From contig JAEWLC010000025.1 in NCBI GenBank assembly GCA_023393475.1, positions 186,001 through 250,000 of the forward strand: a stretch of 64,000 nucleotides of DNA. The letters run 5' to 3'. The notes under the pieces are model-generated. The model did no database searches, was not told the origin of the DNA, and saw only the letters and a list, made by a program, of their open reading frames with translations. The stretch is from Pseudomonadota bacterium (lineage in GTDB: Bacteria; Pseudomonadota; Alphaproteobacteria; Rhizobiales; Devosiaceae). How positions within the stretch are numbered: the stretch's first letter is position 1; every line of letters begins with the position of its first letter. Positions 25,181-31,681 of the stretch are shown here, piece after piece. A program made the translations under genes and the position numbers.

Positions 25181-27154
25181 ATGATCAAGGTGACGTTCCC
25201 CGACGGTGCAGTACGCGACTATGCGCGTGGCACCACCGGGACCACCGTGGTCGAGGGCATCTCCCCGAGCCTCGCCAAGAAGACTGTCGCCATGAAGTGG
25301 AACGGGGTCCTCAGCGACCTTTCCGATCCGCTCGAGGCCGACGGCAAGATCGAGTTCGTAATGCGTGACAGTGCCGATGGCCTCGGCCTGATCCGGCACG
25401 ATGCCGCGCACGTGCTTGCCGAAGCGGTGCAGGAACTGTGGCCCGCAACGCAGGTCACCATCGGGCCGGTGATCGAGAACGGCTTTTACTACGACTTCAA
25501 GCGCGACACGCCGTTCAGCGAGGACGACTTCGCGACCATCGAGAAGAAGATGGCCGAGATCGTCAATCGCGGGGCGGCCTTCACCAAGGAAGTGTGGACC
25601 CGCGACCAGGCCAAGAAGGTGTTCAAGTCGAAGGGCGAGGACTTCAAGGTCGAGCTCGTCGACGCGATCCCCGAGGACCAGTCGATCAAGATCTACAAGC
25701 AGGGGCAGTGGTTCGACCTCTGCCGCGGCCCGCACATGCGCACGGTCAAGGACGTCGGCACGGCCTTCAAGCTGACCAAGGTGGCCGGCGCCTATTGGCG
25801 TGGCGACAGCAACAACCCGGTGCTGAGCCGCATCTACGGCACCGCCTTCGCCAGCCAGAAGGAGCTGGACGAGTACCTCCACATGATCGAGGAGGCCGAG
25901 AAGCGCGACCATCGCAAGATCGGCCGCGACCTCGACCTGTTCCATCTGCAGGAGGAGGCCCAGGGCTCGGTGTTCTGGCACCCGAGGGGCTACGTCCTCT
26001 ACAACCAGATGGAGGCCTATATCCGCCGGCGCGTGAACGCCAACGGGTATCAGGAGGTGAAGACCCCGCAACTGATGTCGTCCAAGTTCTGGGAGGCCTC
26101 GGGCCACTGGGGCAAGTACCGCGAGAACATGTTCGTGGTGCCTGACGAAGTGCCCGGCACCGAGGAAGAAGGCCCGATCCTGTCGGGCAAGTCCGACCTC
26201 ATGGCGCTGAAGCCGATGAACTGCCCGGCGCATATCCAGATCTTCAACCAGGGCATCAAGTCTTACCGCGATCTACCTCTGCGGATGGCGGAATTCGGCT
26301 GCTGTCACCGCAACGAGGCGCACGGCGCGCTGCATGGGCTGCTGCGCGTCCGCCAGATGACCCAGGACGACGCCCACATCTTCTGCACCGAGGAGCAGAT
26401 CCAGGCCGAGACCGAGCGTTTCGTCCACCTGCTGTATTCGGTGTACGGGCACATGGGCTTCGAGAACGTGGTGATCAAGCTCGCGACGCGGCCGGAGAAG
26501 TTCGGCGGCACGATCGAGCGCTGGGACGCGGCTGAGAAGTCGCTCGGCGATGCGCTGCTGGCCACCGGCTACAAGTTCGAGATTGCCGAGGGCGAAGGCG
26601 CGTTCTATGCGCCCAAGCTGGAGTTCCACCTCAAGGACGCTATCGGGCGGTCCTGGCAGGTGGGCACGCTGCAGCTCGACTACGTGCTCCCCGAGCGTCT
26701 GGGCGCCATGTACGTGGCCGAGGACGGGACCAAGAAGTACGCGGTGATGCTGCACCGCGCGATCCTCGGCTCGCTCGAGCGCTTCATCGGCATGATGATC
26801 GAGCACTACGCCGGCAAGATGCCCATGTGGCTGGCTCCGACCCAGGTCGTTGTCGCTACCATCGTCTCCGAGGCCGACGACTATGCCCAGAAGCTGGTCG
26901 ACAAGTTGAAGGCAGGCGGCATTCGGGCCGAACTCGACGCGCGCAACGAGAAGATCAACTACAAGGTGCGCGAGCACTCGGTGCAGAAGGTGCCGCTGAT
27001 GTTCGTGGTGGGCAAGCGCGAGGCCGAGGAAGGCACCGTGTCGGTGCGCCGTCTCGGGACCGAAGGCCAGAAGGTTGTGCCGGCGACGGATGCCATCGTC
27101 GAGCTCATGGCGGAAGCCGTTCCGCCGGACCTGAAGCAGCAGGCCGCAGCCTGA
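25181..27154 (+). CDS. thrS: Threonyl-tRNA synthetase
   Basis: 657 residues from ATG 25181, with GGAG six bases upstream. Domains in order are TGS (about 1-60), the editing/SAD domain (about 65-240, with RHDAAHVLAEAV), the class II catalytic core (about 245-540) and the anticodon-binding domain (about 550-657). Zinc-binding and motif residues are seen in LKPMNCPAHIQIF and CCHRNEAHGALHGLLRVRQM. The gene stands alone and ends at a clear hairpin terminator. No T-box-like leader was seen. Confidence 0.98.
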   Translation: MIKVTFPDGAVRDYARGTTGTTVVEGISPSLAKKTVAMKWNGVLSDLSDPLEADGKIEFVMRDSADGLGLIRHDAAHVLAEAVQELWPATQVTIGPVIENGFYYDFKRDTPFSEDDFATIEKKMAEIVNRGAAFTKEVWTRDQAKKVFKSKGEDFKVELVDAIPEDQSIKIYKQGQWFDLCRGPHMRTVKDVGTAFKLTKVAGAYWRGDSNNPVLSRIYGTAFASQKELDEYLHMIEEAEKRDHRKIGRDLDLFHLQEEAQGSVFWHPRGYVLYNQMEAYIRRRVNANGYQEVKTPQLMSSKFWEASGHWGKYRENMFVVPDEVPGTEEEGPILSGKSDLMALKPMNCPAHIQIFNQGIKSYRDLPLRMAEFGCCHRNEAHGALHGLLRVRQMTQDDAHIFCTEEQIQAETERFVHLLYSVYGHMGFENVVIKLATRPEKFGGTIERWDAAEKSLGDALLATGYKFEIAEGEGAFYAPKLEFHLKDAIGRSWQVGTLQLDYVLPERLGAMYVAEDGTKKYAVMLHRAILGSLERFIGMMIEHYAGKMPMWLAPTQVVVATIVSEADDYAQKLVDKLKAGGIRAELDARNEKINYKVREHSVQKVPLMFVVGKREAEEGTVSVRRLGTEGQKVVPATDAIVELMAEAVPPDLKQQAAA

Positions 27155-27166
27155 TAGAATCGAGTG

Positions 27167-27196
27167 GGGCCGCAGCGATGCGGCCCCATCTGTTTT
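27167..27196. terminator. Bidirectional terminator between thrS and the first four-cysteine gene
   Basis: GGGGCCGCA-GCGA-TGCGGCCCC forms a nine-base perfect stem, followed on the plus strand by ATCTGTTTTGT. It ends thrS and lies just past the stop of the convergent gene at 27198. An almost identical stem recurs at 27657-27678. Confidence 0.8.
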
Positions 27197-27197
27197 G

Positions 27198-27491
27198 TCA
27201 GGCCGCGACCCGCTTCGTCTCCATGCGGCAGTCGTCGGCGACGAGCACCGGCAGGTCCTGCTTCAGCATGTCGAGGAACGTGACTGGGATGTCGTAGTCG
27301 CAGTCTTCCTTCTGCGGGAAAAGCGATCCCTTGCTGTCAATCTGGTCGCAGTAACCGCCGGGGCGCTTGTAGCCATCCGGAGCATCCGGGCCACAGAGCG
27401 GATCGGTGGACGAGTCGGCCAAGGCGGTGCCGACACCGCCAAAGGGCGCGGCCATGGAAAGCATGAGCGTGATGACGAGGATCTTCTTCAT
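27198..27491 (-). CDS. Small exported four-cysteine protein, paralog 1
   Basis: 97 residues. A signal peptide covers about 1-26 (MKKILVITLMLSMAAPFGG, cut after ALA). The mature part has Cys33, 48, 64 and 88 and the core PLCGPDAPDGYKRPGGYC. The even cysteine number in an exported peptide suggests two disulfides; this is inference. AGGAGAG precedes the ATG. It is one of four paralogs in 2.2 kb, each with its own promoter, and is closest to paralog 2. No known family was recognised and no function is proposed. Confidence 0.8.
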   Translation of the reverse strand: MKKILVITLMLSMAAPFGGVGTALADSSTDPLCGPDAPDGYKRPGGYCDQIDSKGSLFPQKEDCDYDIPVTFLDMLKQDLPVLVADDCRMETKRVAA

Positions 27492-27573
27492 GGTTCTCTC
27501 CTGAGGGCCAGGGAGCTGGCCATCTTGCAGCGAGCCGTTCGCTGCCATGCCCGAAGCCTAGGAGGCAGTCACT

Positions 27574-27609
27574 GAACCGGGGCCGAACTCGCCGTTCAAT
27601 CTCGGTTCA
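27574..27609. promoter_or_regulatory. 36-base operator of paralog 1
   Basis: GAACC (27574), GAACT (27585), GTTCA (27594) and GTTCA (27605) form two direct repeats with 11-base period, facing each other across a 9-base offset. On the minus strand the inner end is followed after 12 bases by TAGGCT (27555-27560), a possible -10, so the near half covers the -35 region. The 11-base direct repeat is typical of OmpR/PhoB-type regulators. Confidence 0.6.
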
Positions 27610-27654
27610 TAGTCATATGATGACTGACGTTCATTCGGAGTGGCTATCCAGGGA

Positions 27655-27680
27655 AAGGGGCCGCAGCAATGCGGCCCCCT
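27655..27680 (-). terminator. Terminator of paralog 2
   Basis: GGGGCCGCA-GCAA-TGCGGCCCC repeats the stem seen after thrS. On the minus strand it is followed by TTTCCC, and it sits just past the stop of the gene at 27686. Confidence 0.7.
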
Positions 27681-27685
27681 TGCCG

Positions 27686-27985
27686 TCACATCACCAGCGT
27701 CAGCTTCTTGGTGATCGGATAGCAGTTGTCCGCGACCATCATGCGATCGACCACCGCAATCATGGAATGCAGAGCCTCGACCGCCCGGTAGTCGCAGTCG
27801 TCGTCCTGGTGGAAGAGCGAGCCCTTGCTGTCGATCTGGTCGCAGTAGCCGCCGGGGCGCTTGTAGCCGTCGGGAGCGTCCGGACCACAGAGCGGGTCAG
27901 TTGACGAGTCGGCAAGGGCTGCACCAACGCCGCCGAAAGGCGCGACCATCGTGAGCATCAGGGTGATGGCGATAAACTTCTTCAT
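27686..27985 (-). CDS. Small exported four-cysteine protein, paralog 2
   Basis: 99 residues. The signal peptide covers about 1-26 (MKKFIAITLMLTMVAPFGG). Cysteines are at 33, 48, 64 and 88, exactly as in paralog 1, with the same core PLCGPDAPDGYKRPGGYC and the continuation DQIDSKGSLF. The C-terminal third differs more (ALHSMIAVVDRMMVADNC). AGGAGAG lies before the ATG. It has its own operator, structured leader and terminator. The function is unknown. Confidence 0.8.
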   Translation of the reverse strand: MKKFIAITLMLTMVAPFGGVGAALADSSTDPLCGPDAPDGYKRPGGYCDQIDSKGSLFHQDDDCDYRAVEALHSMIAVVDRMMVADNCYPITKKLTLVM

Positions 27986-28069
27986 GGTTCTCTCCTGTGG
28001 GCCAGGGAGCTGGCCGCAGTCTGCAGCGAGCCGTTCGCTGCGATGTAAGGAGCCTATGAAGAATGCGGT

Positions 28070-28105
28070 GAACCGGGACCGAACTTGCCGTTCAACCTTG
28101 GTTCA
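28070..28105. promoter_or_regulatory. 36-base operator of paralog 2
   Basis: GAACC (28070), GAACT (28081), GTTCA (28090) and GTTCA (28101) show the same 11-9-11 spacing as for paralog 1. On the minus strand TAGGCT follows 12 bases past the inner GGTTCA, as a likely -10. Confidence 0.6.
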
Positions 28106-28133
28106 TAGTCATATGACGACTTACGATACGTGA

Positions 28134-28367
28134 TTACTGATCCTCGGGGCCGTCGACGAAGACGCTCTCGTCGGTACCCTGCGAGTCGCTGGAAGCGAGG
28201 CTGTTGGTGCCAATCTGCTCGCAATAGCCGCCGGGGCGCTTGTAGCCCTCAGGAGCATCGGGCCCGCACAAGGGGCTGGTCGATGAGTCTGCGGCGAGGG
28301 CAGGGGTCAGGCCAAGCGAAGTGGATGAAATAAGCGCTAGGACGGTGATGGCGAGAATCGAACGCAT
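28134..28367 (-). CDS. Small exported protein, paralog 3 (C-terminally short, two cysteines)
   Basis: 77 residues from ATG 28367; an ATG five codons earlier (28382) is possible. A signal peptide covers about 1-26 (ending TPALAA). The core PLCGPDAPEGYKRPGGYC is kept with Cys34 and Cys49, but the protein ends about 28 residues later in an acidic tail (DESVFVDGPEDQ) and lacks the third and fourth cysteines of its paralogs. It could form only one disulfide. Whether this is decay or specialisation cannot be told. Confidence 0.72.
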   Translation of the reverse strand: MRSILAITVLALISSTSLGLTPALAADSSTSPLCGPDAPEGYKRPGGYCEQIGTNSLASSDSQGTDESVFVDGPEDQ

Positions 28368-28445
28368 CGATCTGTCTTTCATGTTGCGACAATGGCGCGG
28401 AGAGTGAGGCAATCCGCTGGATGGCGGACCCTTGCCGATCTCGCC

Positions 28446-28482
28446 TGAAGGTTCACCCAACCCTCCCTTCACCTGCAGTTCA
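28446..28482. promoter_or_regulatory. Degenerate operator of paralog 3
   Basis: GAAGG (28447), CAACC (28458), CTTCA (28467) and GTTCA (28478) keep the exact 11-9-11 spacing of the other operators although three of the four half-sites have drifted. On the minus strand AAGGGT lies 12 bases past the inner half, a poor -10. Confidence 0.45.
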
Positions 28483-28510
28483 GCCCACCGTCGCCATCGC
28501 GCGACAAACG

Positions 28511-28533
28511 AAAAGGCGGCCACTGGGGCCGCC
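28511..28533 (-). terminator. Terminator of the cupin gene
   Basis: On the minus strand GGCGGCC and GGCCGCC pair around a short loop and are followed by TTTT, 27 bases past the cupin stop. Confidence 0.7.
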
Positions 28534-28559
28534 GCTTCGGAGCACGGTGAGATGGCCGA

Positions 28560-28916
28560 TCAGGCTGCGGTGAGGTGGATTGTCACCTTGCACGACTGCC
28601 GCGCGCGATTGGCCGGTGCACTGCGATGGAGCAGGTGCGCCACGTCATCGCTCGGATTGCGATAGGCGAATGTCGCGCCGGGAGGAACGCGGACGAAGCC
28701 GCCGGCGCCGACCATGGCCACCGCGCCGTTGATCATCACTTCGACGATGCCTTCGGAAACGACGATCACCGTCTCGGCGCCCTCATGGGAGAACGGGCCG
28801 GCTTGAAGGCGGGGAGCCAGGGCATGCGGCTGGGCGCGGTACTGGAAACCTGCGCCGGCCGGATTGGCGATATGGATCACCCGATCGTCGGCGAGGAAGA
28901 ATGCATGCTTGGTCAT
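28560..28916 (-). CDS. Small cupin-domain protein
   Basis: 118 residues, a single cupin barrel: HEGAETVIVVSEGIVEVMING matches cupin motif 1 but with a reduced metal-ligand set (His in SHEGAE, Glu), and VGAGGFVRVPPGATFAYRN matches motif 2. There is no signal peptide, so it is cytoplasmic. It lies among the four-cysteine genes and its promoter has half of their operator, which suggests joint control. The ligand is unknown. Confidence 0.8.
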   Translation of the reverse strand: MTKHAFFLADDRVIHIANPAGAGFQYRAQPHALAPRLQAGPFSHEGAETVIVVSEGIVEVMINGAVAMVGAGGFVRVPPGATFAYRNPSDDVAHLLHRSAPANRARQSCKVTIHLTAA

Positions 28917-28961
28917 TGAGGTTTCCCCCTGATCCCTGCGCGGACCTTAGCATATCCGGCT

Positions 28962-28977
28962 GAACCGAGCTTGAACG
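28962..28977. promoter_or_regulatory. Half operator of the cupin gene
   Basis: GAACC (28962) and GAACG (28973) give one 11-base direct repeat, equal to the promoter-near half of the paralog operators. On the minus strand TAAGGT follows 11 bases after GGTTCA as a -10-like box. The distal half is absent. Confidence 0.5.
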
Positions 28978-28992
28978 GATGTAGGAATCGAA

Positions 28993-29020
28993 AGGGGAGC
29001 GGCCAACGGGCCACTCCCCT
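28993..29020 (-). terminator. Terminator of paralog 4
   Basis: AGGGGAG and CTCCCCT enclose a nested GGCC/GGCC pair; on the minus strand the stem is followed by TTTCG. It lies six bases past the stop at 29027. Confidence 0.7.
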
Positions 29021-29026
29021 ATTCGG

Positions 29027-29323
29027 TCAGGTCGCGGCCGAAAGGCTCGGGACGCCATAGTAGCAGTAGTCGGCAACCTGCAGGATCGCATCGTCCGACT
29101 TCATGGCGATGTTGAGCAGCATGTACTCGCAGTCGTCCTGGGGGGTGAACAGCGAGTTGTTCGAGCCGATCTGCTCGCAGTAGCCGCCGGGGCGCTTGTA
29201 GGCTTCCGGTGCGTCCGGCCCGCAGAGCGGGGAGATGTCGGTGTCCACGGCGAAGGCCGGGGTAGTGACGGGGAAAGCGGCGAACGAGGCGGCGACGAGC
29301 GCCAGCGCAATAGTCTTCTTCAT
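29027..29323 (-). CDS. Small exported four-cysteine protein, paralog 4
   Basis: 98 residues. The signal peptide covers about 1-25 (ending TPAFA). Cysteines are at 34, 49, 65 and 87 with the core PLCGPDAPEAYKRPGGYC and then EQIGSNNSLF. It is more distant from paralogs 1 and 2 than they are from each other. AGGAG precedes the ATG at 29323. The leader (29324-29420) is folded differently but again has two stems (ATTCCGC/GCGGAAT and ACGAGCG/CGCTCGT), enclosed by CGGCCAT/ATGGCCG. Confidence 0.8.
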   Translation of the reverse strand: MKKTIALALVAASFAAFPVTTPAFAVDTDISPLCGPDAPEAYKRPGGYCEQIGSNNSLFTPQDDCEYMLLNIAMKSDDAILQVADYCYYGVPSLSAAT

Positions 29324-29420
29324 AATCCACTCCTGATGGACGGCCATTCCGCACAGGGGCGGAATGATGGAACGAGCGAGCGCTCGTCGTTGATGGCCGG
29401 ACAGATAGGAGTGGAGGTTT

Positions 29421-29456
29421 GAACCGATCCCGAACCGCCCGTTCAGGAGCGGTTCA
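29421..29456. promoter_or_regulatory. 36-base operator of paralog 4
   Basis: GAACC (29421), GAACC (29432), GTTCA (29441) and GTTCA (29452) again show 11-9-11 spacing. On the minus strand TATCTG lies 12 bases past the inner GGTTCA as the -10. It is not part of the recent duplication, so its match is independent support for the motif. Confidence 0.65.
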
Positions 29457-29464
29457 CGGACTCG

Positions 29465-29719
29465 TCAGCTCTGGAACTGGACGCCGAGCTCTTTCACGGC
29501 CCGCCAGACCACGACGCAGCTCTGGGGCCGGACACGGTCGACGACCAGGTCGAAAGTGCGCGGGACGCGAGCGACGGAGGAGACTTCGATCTTGGCGCCG
29601 GTGTCCGACAGGTTGCGGATCACGCAGGGCATGCGGGACCGACCCCCATCGTAGACCAGGGTCGCCTGGATCATAGTGTTGCGACGCGCAGATTGACGCT
29701 GTTCTAGCCGAATATCCAA
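29465..29719 (-). CDS. Single PilZ-domain protein
   Basis: 84 residues from a TTG at 29719 that has AGGGGG upstream. RQSARR gives the RxxxR arginines and RNLSDTGAKIEV the D/NxSxxG motif, so c-di-GMP binding is likely. The domain makes up the whole protein. It stops nine bases before the operator of paralog 4, so its transcript may run into that promoter. Confidence 0.82.
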   Translation of the reverse strand: MDIRLEQRQSARRNTMIQATLVYDGGRSRMPCVIRNLSDTGAKIEVSSVARVPRTFDLVVDRVRPQSCVVVWRAVKELGVQFQS

Positions 29720-29796
29720 GGCACTGCCCCCTATAACCGAGCCTGAGAATGACGGCTTCAGGTTGGAGAACTACTGAAGCGATACGTAAAATTGCG

Positions 29797-31563
29797 TCAT
29801 TCGAGGCCGGCGAGGCGCAATCCCTGCAGATATCGGGCCAGCAGCGACGGATACATGAAGCGCAAACCGTCGCCGATGCTGGCGACGCTCACCCCAGGAT
29901 GGGTGCGACGGAAGCGCTCGAGGGCGGCACTGGCTGCCGCAAGGTCACCGTGGTGGGCGTAGTAGGTTGCGAGGTCGCGATGCGGCCAGGTAAGGCCCGG
30001 GCGCTCAGAGAGCGCCCTTTGAGCCCAGGTAATGGCCTCCTGCGGCCGCCCCGCGGCGAAGTGAGCGAGACCGACGCCGATATGGACGTTGAAGGCGAAC
30101 GGATCCATCGGCGAGAGGCGCATCGCGCGGTCGAAGGCGACGAGGGCTTCCTCGGGATTGCTGAGATAGACCTGGCCCCAGCCGCGCCGCATCCAGGCCC
30201 AGGCGTGGTTGGGATCGAGCGCCAGGGCGCGATCGGCAAGCGCGGCGGCCTGTGGCACATCGAGCCCGAGCATCATCATGGCCGAGCCGAGAGCCGTGAG
30301 GGCCGTGGGATCCTCGCCTATGGTGCGGACGGCCGTCTCGATCAGCTTGCTGGCCTCGCGGCGCTCCGAGCTGTAGTCGGTGGTCCAGTTGTAGACGACC
30401 TGCTGGCCGTGCGCCCAACCCGCGAGCGATGCTGCGAGCGCGTAGTCGGGATCGAGCTGGAGGGCGCGCTTCAGCAGCGCGATGGCCTCGGCATTGTCGG
30501 TGGGACTATGCGCCCAGAGGTGGGGTAGGGCCCGCATCACGAGGTCGTAGGCCGCGAGCGTGTCGGGGCGCTTCTTTCGGGCGCGCTCGATCTCGGCGCG
30601 ACGGATGGAGGGCTGGATAGCGCTCGCGACTTCCGCCGCCATGCGGTCCTGCAGGTCGAACAGGTCTGCCACCGCGCCATCGATCTTGTTGGACCAGATG
30701 TGGCTGCCCGTCTCCGTTTCGACCAGCTGCGCGGTGATCCGCACGCGTTCGCCGACGCGCCGGACCGAGCCCTCGACGACGTAGCGCACGCCGAGGTCGC
30801 GGCCGATCTGCCGGATGTCGATGCCGGCGCGGCCCTTGTAGGTGAAGGCCGAGTTGCGGGCGATGACGAAGAAGTCCTTCACCCGGCTCAGTGTTGCGGT
30901 GATCTCCTCGACGACTGCGTCGGCGAAATAGCTCTGGTCGGCTTCGCCCGAAAGGTTGTCGAACGGCAGGACGACGACGGACGGCCGGTTGCTCGGCGGT
31001 GGGGGCAGCGGCGCGTCGGCAGGCTGCGGGCGCTGCACGCCGGCCGGATGCCAGGTGTAGATGCGCACCGTCTTCGAGATGTTCTTGAGCTCGGTCGGCC
31101 CCATGTCGATGAAGGGCAGGTCGATGGTGCCGTCGAGATACTGGTACATCCACTTGGTGATGCACATGCCGCCCGGCGGGGAATGCCCTTGCACGCGCAC
31201 GGCAAGGTTGATGCCCGAACCGTAGAGGTCATTGCCCGCGACCAGCACGTCGGCCAGCACGATACCCGCGCGAATCTGGAACAGTTCGCCGCCCGGAGCG
31301 TGGATCTTGCGTTCGTGGATCTCGCGCTGCAGTTGTGCCGTCCACTGTACCGCGGCAACGACACTGCTGAACTCGGCCAACAGGCCATCGCCCATGGTCT
31401 TGAAGACTTTGCCGCCAGCTTCGCCAATTGTGCGCGCAATAAGCCGTTCGTAGACCCGCTGCACAAGGCGCAGGGTCTGCCGCTCATTGCGTTCGACGAG
31501 TCGGGAATACCCCACCACGTCCAGCGATACGATTGGGACCAGTCTACGGTCGGGCTGAACCAT
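29797..31563 (-). CDS. Class III adenylate cyclase with TolB/FlgO-like and TPR domains
   Basis: 588 residues. Residues about 8-170 are a class III nucleotide cyclase domain with metal Asp15 (VSLDVVGYS), Asp59 (KTMGDG) and the NLAVRV transition-state region. Residues about 190-320 match the TolB_N/FlgO-like fold (VVVLPFDNLSG, YVVEGSVRR). Residues about 340-585 hold TPR repeats (ALALDPNHAWAW, GRPQEAITWAQRAL). There is no membrane segment. The Lys before TMGD is as in ATP-specific forms, which favours cAMP. This architecture is frequent in Rhizobiales. Confidence 0.88.
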   Translation of the reverse strand: MVQPDRRLVPIVSLDVVGYSRLVERNERQTLRLVQRVYERLIARTIGEAGGKVFKTMGDGLLAEFSSVVAAVQWTAQLQREIHERKIHAPGGELFQIRAGIVLADVLVAGNDLYGSGINLAVRVQGHSPPGGMCITKWMYQYLDGTIDLPFIDMGPTELKNISKTVRIYTWHPAGVQRPQPADAPLPPPPSNRPSVVVLPFDNLSGEADQSYFADAVVEEITATLSRVKDFFVIARNSAFTYKGRAGIDIRQIGRDLGVRYVVEGSVRRVGERVRITAQLVETETGSHIWSNKIDGAVADLFDLQDRMAAEVASAIQPSIRRAEIERARKKRPDTLAAYDLVMRALPHLWAHSPTDNAEAIALLKRALQLDPDYALAASLAGWAHGQQVVYNWTTDYSSERREASKLIETAVRTIGEDPTALTALGSAMMMLGLDVPQAAALADRALALDPNHAWAWMRRGWGQVYLSNPEEALVAFDRAMRLSPMDPFAFNVHIGVGLAHFAAGRPQEAITWAQRALSERPGLTWPHRDLATYYAHHGDLAAASAALERFRRTHPGVSVASIGDGLRFMYPSLLARYLQGLRLAGLE

Positions 31564-31681
31564 TCACGTCTTCTGCTGCAGTAATTGCTCTATAGCATCG
31601 CCGAATGTGACGGAGATAGCGCCGCGAGCGGCAGTCCGAAACAAAACATGACATGGCGCTTATGCGCCGCAGTCGTTGGAA

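Larger units (their letters stand above)
27167..28120. repeat. Recent tandem duplication covering paralogs 1 and 2
   Basis: Two units of about 470-490 bases (about 27167-27625 and 27657-28120) share terminator stem, coding region, leader and operator. The leaders 27492-27545 and 27986-28040 both carry GGCCAGGGAGCTGGCC and GCAGCGAGCCGTTCGCTGC. Both operators are followed by GGTTCATAGTCATATGA. The similarity extends through noncoding DNA, which points to duplication of a whole transcription unit. Confidence 0.8.

Noticed and set aside
27492..28119. Repeats at 27.5-28.1 kb as a CRISPR array or insertion sequence
   Set aside because: There are only two long copies that contain genes, promoters and terminators; no short spaced repeats, transposase or terminal inverted repeats are seen.
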